Source of the DNA: Pseudomonas fluorescens HK44
GTDB taxonomy: Bacteria > Pseudomonadota > Gammaproteobacteria > Pseudomonadales > Pseudomonadaceae
Direction of reading: 5' to 3'
DNA length: 64,000 bases
Assembly (NCBI RefSeq): GCF_000217955.3
Contig: NZ_AFOY02000004.1
Location: 1-64,000 of the forward strand
Under the pieces are notes generated by a model. The model was not told the origin of the DNA. It saw only the letters and a program-made list of their open reading frames with translations, and did not search any database. Shown one piece after another: positions 9,129 through 17,941 of the stretch (positions within the stretch are counted from its first letter, which is position 1; each line of letters begins with the position of its first letter). Both the position numbers and the translations under genes were made by a program.

Positions 9129-9137
9129 GGTGCCTGA

Positions 9138-10427
9138 ATGTTTCAGCAGTCCTCGCAGCACGTCGCCAGCTATTACGCTCACAGTTGCGCTGATCGCCTG
9201 TTGGATCGAGCCGCTTTGGAAGGTGAACACACTGCCGAGGTGCTGATCATCGGCGCCGGTTTCAGTGGTCTGCATACCGCCTTGCGACTGGCCTTGGCTG
9301 GCAAGCGCGTGACGTTGCTGGAAGCCAGTCGCGTCGCCTGGGCGGCCTCGGGGCGCAATGGTGGGCAGGCGATTCTCGGCTGGTCGTGTGACATGCCGCC
9401 CCTGGAGGCTGCGCTGGGTCATGAACGCGCGCGGCGCTTGTGGGATGGCATGCGCTGGGCGGCGCAGGAGCTGCGCGAGTTGCCTGCGCGCCATGGTTTC
9501 GACTGCGATTATCACCCCGGTCACTTGTGGACGTCGGTCATGCCGCGTCGGGTCAGTCTCCTGACAGAGTGGCAACGCGAGGCCAGCCATAAGTGGGGCC
9601 ACGATGGCCTGCAATTCATTGCGCGTGAACAGTTACCACAGTGGGTCGCCAGCGAGCGTTATCAAGCGGGGCTCTATGACCCCGAAGGCGGCCATCTGAA
9701 TCCATTGAAACTGGCGCTTGGCCTGGCCGCAGCCATCGAACGTGCTGGCGGCTGCATCTTTGAGCAAAGCAAGGCGCTGAGCTATCGCGAAGAAGGCGAT
9801 CAGTACCGGGTGACTACCGAGCGCGGGAGCATTCGGGCCAATGTCCTGGTGCTGGCGTGCAACGCCTATCTCGATCAACTCGATCCTGCACTTGCCAGTT
9901 GCGTGTTGCCGGTGGGCACTTATCAGGTGGCCACCGCGCCGCTGACAGCCGAGCAAGCCAGCGCGCTGCTGCCAAGTAATGTCTGCGTCACCGACAACCA
10001 GTTCGTCCTCGATTATTTCCGTCGCACACCGGATCACCGCTTGTTGTTCGGTGGCGGCTGCACCTATCTGGGCGGGATGCCCAAGGACATCGCCGCCGCG
10101 ACACGGCCCTATCTGGAGCGGGTCTTCCCGCAGCTCAAAGGTGTCGAGCTGGAGTTTGCCTGGGGCGGGCATATCGACCTGACCCTCAAGCGCACCCCTG
10201 ACATTGGCCGGCGCGGCGACCTCTACTGGCTGCAGGGTTATTCCGGGCATGGCGTGCTTCCAACATTGGCAGGGGCTCGTGCCGTGTCCGATGCGATTCT
10301 CGGTCAGTCGGACGAGCTGGCCTTGTACCAGGGTTTGAGTAATGACAGCTTCCCCGGCGGTAAATACCTGGCAGCGCCATTGGAAGCCATCGGCAAGGCC
10401 TGGTACCGACTGCGCGACAGCATTTGA
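9138..10427 (+). CDS. FAD-dependent oxidoreductase, gamma-glutamylputrescine oxidase-like
   Basis: A 429-residue DAO-family flavoenzyme. The FAD-binding motif is IIGAGFSGLHTALRLA (residues about 36-51), SGRNGGQ follows near 75, and the C-terminal GYSGHGVLPTLAG is typical of PuuB/OrdL-type enzymes. The family oxidises gamma-glutamylated amines. The neighbouring glutamine-synthetase-like ligase and PuuR-like regulator support a polyamine or related amine pathway, but the substrate is not shown by sequence. It sits behind the inverted repeat at 9101-9128. Confidence 0.82.
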   Translation: MFQQSSQHVASYYAHSCADRLLDRAALEGEHTAEVLIIGAGFSGLHTALRLALAGKRVTLLEASRVAWAASGRNGGQAILGWSCDMPPLEAALGHERARRLWDGMRWAAQELRELPARHGFDCDYHPGHLWTSVMPRRVSLLTEWQREASHKWGHDGLQFIAREQLPQWVASERYQAGLYDPEGGHLNPLKLALGLAAAIERAGGCIFEQSKALSYREEGDQYRVTTERGSIRANVLVLACNAYLDQLDPALASCVLPVGTYQVATAPLTAEQASALLPSNVCVTDNQFVLDYFRRTPDHRLLFGGGCTYLGGMPKDIAAATRPYLERVFPQLKGVELEFAWGGHIDLTLKRTPDIGRRGDLYWLQGYSGHGVLPTLAGARAVSDAILGQSDELALYQGLSNDSFPGGKYLAAPLEAIGKAWYRLRDSI

Positions 10428-10452
10428 TGAGTCATCTTCCGGAATTACTGGC

Positions 10453-11010
10453 ATGAACAAGCAAGAAGAAATCGCCGCGCTGGCGATCCTGATCCACGAT
10501 CTGCGCAAGCACAAGAAATACACCCTCAAGGAATTGGCCGACAAAATCGACCGTTCCGTGGGCTTTCTTTCGCAAGTCGAAAGGGGGTTGTCACGGCCGA
10601 CCGTGGCGGACCTGACCGCGATCAGCGAAACCCTCGGCGTGCCAACCACCTATTTTTACAGCCTGCCGAAACCCAAGGTGTTGCCTTGGGTGACCCGGCC
10701 GGATGAGCGGCGCACGTTGTACTACGCCAACGGAATTACCGACATTCTGGTCTCGCCGAAGATCAGGGCCTCGTTCTCGATGCTTGAAAGCCAACTGGAG
10801 GCGGGCGCCAGCAGTGGCGAGCGGCACTTGAGCGACAGCTCCGAGCAGGGCGGCTACGTCCTGGAAGGCGCATTGACACTGTGGTTGGGCGATGACGACG
10901 AGCCGGTCACCTTGCAGGCCGGCGACAGTTTTCAGCTCGACAGTCACACGCGCTGTCGCTACGGCAACCTCACCGACCAGCTCACGCGAGTGCTTTGGGT
11001 TTACACCTGA
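10453..11010 (+). CDS. HTH-cupin transcriptional regulator (PuuR-like)
   Basis: A 185-residue protein with an XRE helix-turn-helix (residues 12-66, YTLKELADKIDRSVGFLSQV) and a C-terminal cupin (residues about 105-180, GYVLEGALTLWLGDD and AGDSFQLDSHTRCRY). This architecture is that of PuuR and relatives that repress amine catabolism. It lies between the oxidase and the ligase genes in one direction, with 25 bp to each side. It probably acts at the palindrome at 9101-9128. Confidence 0.85.
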   Translation: MNKQEEIAALAILIHDLRKHKKYTLKELADKIDRSVGFLSQVERGLSRPTVADLTAISETLGVPTTYFYSLPKPKVLPWVTRPDERRTLYYANGITDILVSPKIRASFSMLESQLEAGASSGERHLSDSSEQGGYVLEGALTLWLGDDDEPVTLQAGDSFQLDSHTRCRYGNLTDQLTRVLWVYT

Positions 11011-11034
11011 TAACGAAAAAAAGGAACAACAACG

Positions 11035-12381
11035 ATGGATGCTGCCTGCTCTGATCTGCTGGCCGAAGTTCGTGCTTTTCGCCAACGCTACCCCGAGGTG
11101 CGCTATGTCGACCTGATTTCCCTGGACATTCCAGGGCATTTCTACGGCAAGCGTTATCCGATAGAGATGCTCGAAAAGGTGGCTGCCGGCAGCGCCCTCA
11201 AGCTGCCGCAGAACTGCGTATTGCTGGGCGTGCAGGGTGGGCTGTTCAAAATCGGCGACTACTGTTTTAACGACGGCGACCCGGATGCTCTGCGGCGCCT
11301 GGTGCCAGGCACACTCAAGCCGGTGAGCTGGGAATCAAAGCCACTGGGTCAGATGCTGATCACCTCGGACGGCACTGAAAAGCCGATCGTCTTCGAGCCC
11401 CGCGAGGTCCTCGCGCAAGTGCTGGAGCGGTTGCGTGGTAAAGGTATTCATCCGGTGGTGGCGTTCGAGCTGGAGTTCTATCTGTTCGATAAACAGCTGC
11501 GCGAGGGGCAGCCACAGTTCCCCCGCGATCAGCTGTCGGACGATGCCGATGACCAGCCGAACATGCACATCGAGCGGCTGTCGCGCTTTTCACCGGTGCT
11601 CGATGAAATGGTCGAAGCGGCGAGGGCGCAAGGTATCGATACCACGGTGATCACTGCCGAACTTGGGCCGGGCCAGTTCGAGATCAACTTCGGCCACCTT
11701 GATGACGGCCTGCGCGCTGCCGACTGGGCGGCGCTGTTTTGCCGTAGCACCCGTGGCGTCGCGCTCAAGCACGGATACCGCGCCAGCTTCATGGCCAAGC
11801 CCTACTTGCAGCATCCGGGCAGCGGCATGCATGTGCATGTCAGCCTCTATGATGCCGAGGGTAAAAACCTGTTGGCAGCCAATCAGCTGCAAGCACTGCG
11901 GCATGCGGTGGCAGGTTGCCTGGAACTGTTGCCGCATTGCATGCCGATCTTCGCGCCGAACCAGAACGCCTTCCGGCGTTTGGGCGGTACGGTGAACGCG
12001 GCGACACGTGCCAGCTGGGGTTTCGAGGATCGCGATGCGTGTGTGCGGATTCCCGATTCGGATTCGAAAAATCTGCGTATAGAGCATCGCCTGGCGGGCG
12101 CGGATGCCAACCCTTATCTGGTGCTGGCAGCGATTCTGGTGGGGCTGGAGCAGGGGCTGGAAGCCGGTCGCGAGCCGATTGCAGCCCTCAATGAAGACCG
12201 CAACAGCGGGATCGATTTCCCTCTGGAAATGCTCGAAGCCGTGCGCGCCATGCAGCATCAGCCACACTTGCGTGAGGGTTTGGGGGCCGAGTTTGTTGAT
12301 GTGTACTGCGAGAACAAGCGCCAGGACCACCTGGCCTTCATGCAGGAGATCAGTGCGCGCGAGTACCGTTGGTATCTGTAA
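11035..12381 (+). CDS. Glutamine synthetase family protein (gamma-glutamylpolyamine synthetase-like)
   Basis: A 448-residue GS-fold ligase. Visible motifs: the VAFELEFYLF glutamate pair, ELGPGQFEINFG, GSGMHVHVSLYD (ATP/glutamate binding), NQNAFRRLGGT, and the RIEHRLAGADANPYL arginine/glutamate stretch. The family (PuuA, SpuI) attaches glutamate to an amine using ATP. Together with the oxidase and regulator upstream it forms a gamma-glutamylation pathway; the precise amine is unknown. RBS AAAGGAAC precedes the ATG. Confidence 0.87.
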   Translation: MDAACSDLLAEVRAFRQRYPEVRYVDLISLDIPGHFYGKRYPIEMLEKVAAGSALKLPQNCVLLGVQGGLFKIGDYCFNDGDPDALRRLVPGTLKPVSWESKPLGQMLITSDGTEKPIVFEPREVLAQVLERLRGKGIHPVVAFELEFYLFDKQLREGQPQFPRDQLSDDADDQPNMHIERLSRFSPVLDEMVEAARAQGIDTTVITAELGPGQFEINFGHLDDGLRAADWAALFCRSTRGVALKHGYRASFMAKPYLQHPGSGMHVHVSLYDAEGKNLLAANQLQALRHAVAGCLELLPHCMPIFAPNQNAFRRLGGTVNAATRASWGFEDRDACVRIPDSDSKNLRIEHRLAGADANPYLVLAAILVGLEQGLEAGREPIAALNEDRNSGIDFPLEMLEAVRAMQHQPHLREGLGAEFVDVYCENKRQDHLAFMQEISAREYRWYL

Positions 12382-12385
12382 CGAC

Positions 12386-12420
12386 CGCCGACTCAGCCCC
12401 GTGAACTGAGTCGGCGTTTT
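12386..12420. terminator. Terminator after the GS-like gene
   Basis: CGCCGACTCAG pairs with CTGAGTCGGCG over a 9-nt loop, followed by TTTT. It lies directly after the ligase stop and between convergent genes, so it may also serve the DUF3313 gene on the other strand. Confidence 0.85.
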
Positions 12421-12429
12421 ACCCCGTTG

Positions 12430-13104
12430 TTAGCGAAGGAATGCCTGCATGTCGCTGGTCAGTTTTTTGATTGCCGCCTTGAAATCGTTGGCAGTCACCT
12501 GCTGGCTTGTATTCTTCAACTGTTCACCGAAGACCTTGCGAGCAACTTTAGCCACGGTTTGGCCGTTGCTCGCATCGATCATCTCGGCTTCGATGTACAA
12601 CTCGGTGTCTTGGTCGCGGTGACCGGTGGCCGCCTGAGTCGCACCGATCGCGGCCGCGACCGGAACCACTTCATACCATTTCATGCCCTCGTTAGAGGCC
12701 GTGACCCCGGTGATCGCGGCGCGTACGATCAGAACTCGCGAACCGGCAGGGGCCGACTGAACGTTTGGTACCACACGGTACTTCTGGCTCAGTGTGCTCT
12801 TGGCACTGTCCGTCATGTAGGTTTGCAGCTGATCCAGCGTCTGTCGGTTGACTCGCTCATTGGGCTTGGGGGCCGGGTACAGTTCCAGTTGCTTGAAGGC
12901 CACCGTGTTGTAAGCGTTCGGGTTCCAGGAAGGCGTCACCCAACGCATGGCTTTCTCGCCACTGGGTGTGGTGACTTCTTGCAGGTTGCTGTAGTTGGAA
13001 AGAAACCCTGAGTATTGTTCCTTCTCTGTAACTTTTGAGGTGCAGCCGCCGAGCAGCAGGCCGGTCAAGGCAACACCGATAAGCAAGTTTCTGGACAGGT
13101 TCAT
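12430..13104 (-). CDS. DUF3313 domain-containing lipoprotein
   Basis: A 224-residue envelope lipoprotein. The signal peptide MNLSRNLLIGVALTGLLLGG ends in a lipobox with Cys21 (LLGGC). The rest follows the DUF3313 pattern, with a long soluble periplasmic domain rich in NPNAYNTVAF and QLQTYMTDSAK-type blocks. The biochemical role of the family is unknown. Ribosome site AGGGAGT precedes the ATG. Confidence 0.85.
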   Translation of the reverse strand: MNLSRNLLIGVALTGLLLGGCTSKVTEKEQYSGFLSNYSNLQEVTTPSGEKAMRWVTPSWNPNAYNTVAFKQLELYPAPKPNERVNRQTLDQLQTYMTDSAKSTLSQKYRVVPNVQSAPAGSRVLIVRAAITGVTASNEGMKWYEVVPVAAAIGATQAATGHRDQDTELYIEAEMIDASNGQTVAKVARKVFGEQLKNTSQQVTANDFKAAIKKLTSDMQAFLR

Positions 13105-13569
13105 ATTTTTTACTCCCTGGGTTGAGACGTTTTATTCGGGTCGCCTTGTACTTGGCTCGAGTCCGCCGGGCAAGTGGGGATAACTGATGATTTTTGCGCC
13201 CGGTTGGCAGCGCCGGTATTGGTGAGGCCTGCTTTATTCGTGCCGCGCTCAACCACAACCCGCCAGAAACCTGGAACCCTTGCGAATCAGCGTAGGTACG
13301 AATGGCGAAATATCCAGTAGTTATGCTCGTGGACGCATTACCCCGTGACATCGTCTGCCTGGTTGCAGAATGCACTTGGTAGCGTGCTATAGAATTTTTT
13401 TCTTCCTGTCCTTGACATGCCCGGCGAACACGTCCAGAATTGCGTCCATTCCTGATTCAGGAAAGAGAAAAACCCTTTAGATATCAAAGGGTTGGAAACA
13501 GATAACAATCCAGTTTCCCTCTCCAGTTTGTATGCGTTTGATGTTGTTTTTAAGGCATCGGACGTTTGA
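13105..13569. other. 465-bp host intergenic region upstream of tRNA-Cys
   Basis: No credible gene. It must hold the promoter of the lipoprotein gene at its left end and that of the tRNA at its right end. A TTGACA at 13412 with CAGAAT 17 bp downstream is a possible rightward promoter. A hairpin of AACCCTTT/AAAGGGTT lies at 13471-13493. Confidence 0.4.
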
Positions 13570-13643
13570 GGCCGAGTAGCAAAATGGTTATGCAGCGGAT
13601 TGCAAATCCGCCTACGCCGGTTCGATTCCGACCTCGGCCTCCA
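13570..13643 (+). tRNA. tRNA-Cys (GCA)
   Basis: A 74-nt cloverleaf with encoded CCA. The acceptor GGCCGAG at 13570-13576 pairs with CTCGGCC at 13633-13639. The anticodon loop is TTGCAAA with GCA at 13602-13604, and the T-arm loop is TTCGATT. It is intact, and it marks the left boundary of the prophage. Confidence 0.95.
13611..13643. other. Presumed attL core (3' half of tRNA-Cys)
   Basis: The integrase gene begins its 3' end 100 bp from the tRNA and points toward it. That is the usual layout when a phage recombines into a tRNA 3' end and rebuilds it. The matching attR should repeat some of these bases beyond position 64000. The exact core cannot be set without it. Confidence 0.5.
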
Positions 13644-13653
13644 CTATTAAAAG

Positions 13654-13683
13654 CCCCGCAGATTAACGTCTGCGGGGTTTTTT
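13654..13683 (+). terminator. Rho-independent terminator after tRNA-Cys
   Basis: CCCCGCAGA and TCTGCGGGG form a 9-bp stem with a 6-nt loop followed by T6. It stops tRNA transcription before the integrase gene; it is probably phage-borne if recombination is within the tRNA. Confidence 0.85.
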
Positions 13684-13743
13684 ATTGCGTGCAGGAAAGT
13701 GCAGGAGTTCCGAAACTTTAGGGGGTGGAGTTCCGAAACTATT

Positions 13744-14793
13744 TCATTTTGCCGGCTGGGCGATCGCACCGATACGACGATAAACGCGCTTGGTAATCTC
13801 CTGCTCAGAGTGGCCCAGAAGCAAACTCGCATCCGCGATGTCGGTGATTTCCGAGGCTGCTTTTGGTCGGATATCCTTGAACTGGAACTGGCGGATCTTC
13901 TCTGCGTCATCAGTCCAGCCCTCTTTGACCGCCAGCGTTCGAGCCGCTTCCCGGGCGCCATCCCATCGATTGCGCAGCATCTGCTGAGAAACGCGCATCC
14001 CTGACCTGCTGAGGATGAAGTGCTGCGAGCTGTGCTGTTTGTTCCGTTCCATGATTTCCTCAATGAGAAGACCTAGGCTGTTTTTCACACCGCCGGCCTG
14101 CATCTGGATTCGAAGGCGCTTACTGGTTTTTCCTTGCTGCACTGTCAAGTAATCCCCCTCGATGTCTCCACTCGTCATTGCGATAACGTCTGCCGGGCGC
14201 TGCCCTGTTAGATAGGCTAAGTCCATCGCGTCCTTCAGCTCCTGCGGAGCCTGTCCATAAACCGCTGCCCAGACCATGTCGTTGGCGTAGTAGTCCCGGA
14301 CCTTTTCCTTGTTTTTCCGAACGCCTGCGCATGGGTTCTCCCGGTCGGTGAAGCCCCATTCCCGTGCCATGTTGAACACATGGGAGAGAAGGGCAATTTC
14401 TCTGTTCGCCCTGGTCTTGGCTATCCTCGCATCCCGATATTGCGCAACCATGGATGGGGTGATTGCGTCGATTGGCGCGTCTTCAAACCCTTTGCGCAGG
14501 TGCTTGAGCTCAGCCTTGTTGTCCTTCTGCGTGCGCGGCGCCTTCTTCGGGATGATGTCCCGCTCGTACCTGTCAAAAATCCCCATCATGATCTTCAGGT
14601 CGGCCGGCTTGGCCTTGGCTTCCAGTTCGGCCCATTTCAGCCTTGCCTTGTCGAAGTCACTGCCAAGCGACAGCTCCTTGCCGTTCGCATCCCGGTAGTA
14701 GTACCCCACCCAAACAGTTCCGTTCTTTCGGGGTCGCTTACGCCGCACCATCCCTGGCGGCAAATCCCTATTTTCTGTCTTGCGCGGGCGCAT
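13744..14793 (-). CDS. int: Phage tyrosine integrase
   Basis: A 349-residue site-specific recombinase. An N-terminal arm-binding region (about 1-65) and core-binding domain (66-165) precede the catalytic domain. Catalytic residues visible: Arg199 (TGQRPADV), Lys222/225 (GKTSK), Arg309 in KDIR, His328 (LGHS) and nucleophile Tyr338 (KRVYRR). The usual first His of the HxxR box is Lys306 here. It is adjacent to tRNA-Cys and one base from a DUF4224 gene, a common phage arrangement. Confidence 0.93.
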   Translation of the reverse strand: MRPRKTENRDLPPGMVRRKRPRKNGTVWVGYYYRDANGKELSLGSDFDKARLKWAELEAKAKPADLKIMMGIFDRYERDIIPKKAPRTQKDNKAELKHLRKGFEDAPIDAITPSMVAQYRDARIAKTRANREIALLSHVFNMAREWGFTDRENPCAGVRKNKEKVRDYYANDMVWAAVYGQAPQELKDAMDLAYLTGQRPADVIAMTSGDIEGDYLTVQQGKTSKRLRIQMQAGGVKNSLGLLIEEIMERNKQHSSQHFILSRSGMRVSQQMLRNRWDGAREAARTLAVKEGWTDDAEKIRQFQFKDIRPKAASEITDIADASLLLGHSEQEITKRVYRRIGAIAQPAK

Positions 14794-14794
14794 A

Positions 14795-15040
14795 TCAGTT
14801 CACTCTGGAGAAGTCAGGCGTCCAGGCCGGACGAGCCGGGGGTGGGTTTGGGTCTGCGATGGCAGGAGAAACCATGCCCAGCTTCATGCGGGCATACATT
14901 CGGCCAACGAGTGGGCGCTTGCCGCGGCTCTCGACAAACACCCACTGTCGATCGATCAGCCATCGGCGCTGATAGGCCCGGGCTTTGTAACCGGTGATCT
15001 CCGCGAGCTCTTCGTCGGAGAGGATTTCAGCTTCCATCAT
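14795..15040 (-). CDS. DUF4224 domain-containing protein
   Basis: An 81-residue protein whose N-terminus, LSDEELAEITGYKARAYQRR, is the DUF4224 signature seen next to phage integrases. It may act as an excisionase-like or small DNA-binding factor; this is not proven for the family. AGGAGG lies ahead of tandem ATGs at 15040 and 15037. The integrase start follows one base after its stop. Confidence 0.75.
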   Translation of the reverse strand: MMEAEILSDEELAEITGYKARAYQRRWLIDRQWVFVESRGKRPLVGRMYARMKLGMVSPAIADPNPPPARPAWTPDFSRVN

Positions 15041-15360
15041 GGCTTTACCTCCTTGCCCATATCTCTGTCGATCTCCGCATCCCAGTCTTCAGGGAGCACG
15101 TTGTCCGCAAGGTGTCGAATCAGGCCGCCGTCGCTCCAAGTCGCCTTGAGGTGCAGGTATCGGTCTGAATTCTTGCGCAGCGCCTCTATCTCTGCCAGCT
15201 GGTGAATTTCTCGCTCGGTTGAGCGGGCGACTTCGGCCTTGAGCTTCTCCACCTCCTGCCAAAGCCGATCCGCCAGCGGGTCAAACCAGCCGGCCATCCT
15301 TTGCAAGCTGCGCATGTGCGCGGCAAGCTCGTCGGATGATTGCTCTCTGACGTAGGTCAT
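15037..15360 (-). CDS. Phage hypothetical protein
   Basis: 107 residues, mostly helical and charged, with a coiled-coil-like stretch (residues 30-70). Overlaps the DUF4224 start by 4 bases (ATGA), so it is coupled in the leftward operon. I recognise no domain. Confidence 0.65.
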   Translation of the reverse strand: MTYVREQSSDELAAHMRSLQRMAGWFDPLADRLWQEVEKLKAEVARSTEREIHQLAEIEALRKNSDRYLHLKATWSDGGLIRHLADNVLPEDWDAEIDRDMGKEVKP

Positions 15361-15369
15361 GACTTCTCC

Positions 15370-15999
15370 TCAGAATGGAATTTGGCAGTGATGCTTGAAG
15401 ATGCAGCCAGCCTCGCCGCAGTCGTCGCATGGCTCATCGGATGGTGCGACGTGTTTTTCGGGCTCATGCGTCATGCTCATCCAGTCCGGCTTCTCGAAAC
15501 TGATCTCTGTCAGCTCCCATCCCGGCCGGAAAAGGACATTGCCGCATTCATCACTTTCACCTTGATCGTGGCAGGCGTAATAGACGTACTCGCCAGGGCC
15601 ATTGCTGAATTCGTGCTCGCCCTTCAATTCCTCTTCAATCTCGGCCAGGGCGTCTACCGTTACCTCGCCGTTTACAGCGCAGATGAACGCGTCATCGTCA
15701 TCGCCTGCATTCCAAACCCTGACCACTAAATCCTTTCTAGGCCGGAACATCACCACGCTCGCCACCCCATCCCTGAGCCGCAGCGGTGTCATGTCGGCAG
15801 CTGTGTAGCCTGAAGGCATTGATTCGCGGGAGGCTTGCCATGCCAAGCAGGCCAGTCTGAGCATCGGGTCTGCAAAGCTGCCATCCTGACGCACCCAATC
15901 CAGATTCTTCTGTGCCTGAGGCCTGACGCTCTCGCCGTATGATTGAGTAACCTCGGCCAGATACCAGGCGGAAAACTCTTCGCGCATCTGATCGCTCAT
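15370..15999 (-). CDS. Phage hypothetical protein with C-terminal Cys cluster
   Basis: 209 residues. Residues about 10-60 (WYLAEVTQSYG...ACLAWQAS) are seen in many small phage accessory proteins. The C-terminus has CDDCGEAGC and could bind a metal. The start MSDQMREE at 15999 overlaps the next upstream stop by 4 bases. Function unknown. Confidence 0.65.
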   Translation of the reverse strand: MSDQMREEFSAWYLAEVTQSYGESVRPQAQKNLDWVRQDGSFADPMLRLACLAWQASRESMPSGYTAADMTPLRLRDGVASVVMFRPRKDLVVRVWNAGDDDDAFICAVNGEVTVDALAEIEEELKGEHEFSNGPGEYVYYACHDQGESDECGNVLFRPGWELTEISFEKPDWMSMTHEPEKHVAPSDEPCDDCGEAGCIFKHHCQIPF

Positions 16000-16205
16000 A
16001 CCTTCCTCCATGCCGCAGCCGACACCCGCGCCCAGCGCTCGGTCGTGACGATGATGAAGTTGCGAATCCCGGTCAGCACCGGGTGCATCTCGCCGTCGAA
16101 CTCGACGAACTGGCCGGTCTTGCGGTGTTCTGGCTGGCGGTCGATGACGTCGAGCAGCTTGCCGACGCCACCGCCTGGGCGTCTTTCATGGATGTCAAAG
16201 TTCAT
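15996..16205 (-). CDS. Small phage hypothetical protein
   Basis: 69 residues beginning MNFDIHERRPGG. The start at 16205 is preferred over 16217 because of the 4-base ATGA overlap with the upstream gene. No recognised domain; a TERWARVS-like ending suggests a small cytosolic protein. Confidence 0.6.
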   Translation of the reverse strand: MNFDIHERRPGGGVGKLLDVIDRQPEHRKTGQFVEFDGEMHPVLTGIRNFIIVTTERWARVSAAAWRKV

Positions 16206-16591
16206 GGCTTCCTCCACTTAAATGGCAGATCCGCTGGCGGGAAGAACAGGTGGCGCATGTTCGCGACGTTCACGATGTCGCGATCAGCCGGGAAGACTTC
16301 CACGGCATCCCGATCGCCTCGACCGCATTCACGCTTGAGCCGCATCAGTTCGTCCCACGTCACTTGGTCAACCCAGCTATCACCGTTGTGCGCCGACCGG
16401 CAGACGCTCATGCGTTGGTAATCGTTCAGCTCGGTGTAGATCTGCACTAGGAAGTGTCGCGATCGCCATACCTCGACCAGGTCAGGCGGCCTGAAGTTCT
16501 CCCATTGATCTGCTGGAACCTGCTGAAGGTACGGTGGCAGCTTGGCGTTTACTTTCTCCAGCGCCCGGCGCTGTTGTCTGGATGGACTCAT
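16202..16591 (-). CDS. DUF7694-like phage protein
   Basis: 129 residues. The block VWRSRHFLVQIY, then RMSVCR, W-DQVTWDELMRLK and AVEVFPADRDIVNVANMRH, is a recurrent phage domain of unknown role (DUF7694 as I recall it). Overlaps its neighbours by 4 bases on both sides. Confidence 0.65.
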   Translation of the reverse strand: MSPSRQQRRALEKVNAKLPPYLQQVPADQWENFRPPDLVEVWRSRHFLVQIYTELNDYQRMSVCRSAHNGDSWVDQVTWDELMRLKRECGRGDRDAVEVFPADRDIVNVANMRHLFFPPADLPFKWRKP

Positions 16592-16641
16592 CGCCGTGGC
16601 CCTGTGTAGATGAGCCAGGCCATGTAGGCGAGGGCGATCAT
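16588..16641 (-). CDS. 17-residue hydrophobic microprotein
   Basis: A tiny reading frame (MIALAYMAWLIYTGPRR) with 4-base ATGA overlaps to the genes on both sides, which is strong evidence of coupled translation for so short a frame. It could be a single membrane-spanning peptide. A similar MIALLWLYVF microprotein lies at 27653-27742. Confidence 0.45.
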   Translation of the reverse strand: MIALAYMAWLIYTGPRR

Positions 16642-17075
16642 GGGGTCACCTGCTGGCCGAGGTCAGCCAGCGCAAACACGATGCCGCGGCAGTAGTGATC
16701 CTCATCGTCCATCACATCAAAGGTGGAGTGCGGGATATCAGTTGAGTAGGTCCAGGAGTAGCCGTCCTCTCTGCACCAGAGCGCTTCGATCTTCATGGCG
16801 GTAGCTTTGCGCTTGAAGAACGATTCAAGCTCGTCGTCTTCCTCGATGTTCTCCCGATCTGGCAGCAATCCTTCTGCATCGACCAGTGCGGTGCCGCCGT
16901 TGTAGCAGCTGAACTCATCACGGATGGCACCTTCGAACTCCATCAGGTCGTCGCTGGCGCCGAACACGATTACCAGTCCGGCAGCCTTTGCTGCTTCGAT
17001 ATGGTCCTTGGTGATGTTGCGATGTGCTGGGTATTGAATACCGCTCAACTGTGTTGCGAGCTGTTCTTTGGTCAT
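16638..17075 (-). CDS. Phage hypothetical protein
   Basis: 145 residues, acidic. The C-terminal stretch EALWCREDGYSWTYSTDIPH recurs in phage accessory genes of Pseudomonas and Burkholderia, without a known role. It starts MTKEQLATQL at 17075. Confidence 0.65.
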   Translation of the reverse strand: MTKEQLATQLSGIQYPAHRNITKDHIEAAKAAGLVIVFGASDDLMEFEGAIRDEFSCYNGGTALVDAEGLLPDRENIEEDDELESFFKRKATAMKIEALWCREDGYSWTYSTDIPHSTFDVMDDEDHYCRGIVFALADLGQQVTP

Positions 17076-17152
17076 GACAAAGCTCCGCCAGGCCGCTATA
17101 GCGGCTGACTTTGAAGGGGGAGGGAGTTACTGCGGAGTTGAGAGCAGGTCGG

Positions 17153-17941
17153 TCAGCTGTTCGCGATGGATGGATTCAGCTCCTTGACCTTGTCGAGGCT
17201 GTCTTCGCCCTGTTGAGTGATTTCCCACAATGCCGGGCTGCGTTGAACTCGATTCAGCAGGCCTAGCTGGGTAAGCAGGTCAAACCAGTGGCGGCCAATA
17301 TCTGCGCCCTGACCGTCATCGCAACACTCTTGAAACCGCTGCAACTTGCGGATCACTTTGTCAGCGAACGGCAGCACCACCGATACCGGCGCGGGCTGCG
17401 AGGTGTAGAGCGGCGTCTCAACCTTGCAGCAGATGTCGAAAGACTTGCCGCATTCATCCTTGGTTAGTACGGTTCCGTCTGCGTATAGCACAGCCACCGG
17501 CTCACCCTTCAGCCGCTCAATCTCGGCGCGCAGGGTGCTGCATTGGCGCAAAGCAGCATCACGCCCTCTGCGCATCACATCTACCTCGTCATGCAATCGC
17601 TCGTTCTCCGCCGTCAGCTGTGCGATGGTGGCTTGCAGTTCGGCGAGTTCGGGCGGGGCGGGATGCTCTGCGCGACCATACTTCAGAAAGTTGCAAACAT
17701 CAGATACCCACTCGTTCCGCATGTATTCGTTCGGCATCCAATTGGATTCGTCGGCAGCCTTTTGGATGGTTTCCCAATCGACTGCATCAAGGTCAATGAC
17801 ATTGGGCTGGCGCTCGACGACAGGGGCGGCTATCAATGCATCAAGCTCTTTTGCTGCTCCGGTTTTCTCGGCGTCATGCATGTACAGGACGTGAGCAAGC
17901 CTCTCTGCCAGCTCCCGCGACACTTCAATTTTACTGCTCAT
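17153..17941 (-). CDS. Phage hypothetical protein with coiled coil
   Basis: 262 residues. Residues about 95-145 form a heptad-rich coiled coil (ELQATIAQLTAENERLHDEV). The C-terminal third (about 205-255) looks like a compact winged-helix-type segment ending LWEITQQGEDSL. Four-base overlap with the neighbour upstream. Function unknown. Confidence 0.6.
   Translation of the reverse strand: MSSKIEVSRELAERLAHVLYMHDAEKTGAAKELDALIAAPVVERQPNVIDLDAVDWETIQKAADESNWMPNEYMRNEWVSDVCNFLKYGRAEHPAPPELAELQATIAQLTAENERLHDEVDVMRRGRDAALRQCSTLRAEIERLKGEPVAVLYADGTVLTKDECGKSFDICCKVETPLYTSQPAPVSVVLPFADKVIRKLQRFQECCDDGQGADIGRHWFDLLTQLGLLNRVQRSPALWEITQQGEDSLDKVKELNPSIANS

Noticed and set aside
12857..13375. A 172-codon minus-strand frame across the DUF3313 start
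   Set aside because: It overlaps the lipoprotein gene in another frame and lacks any family features.
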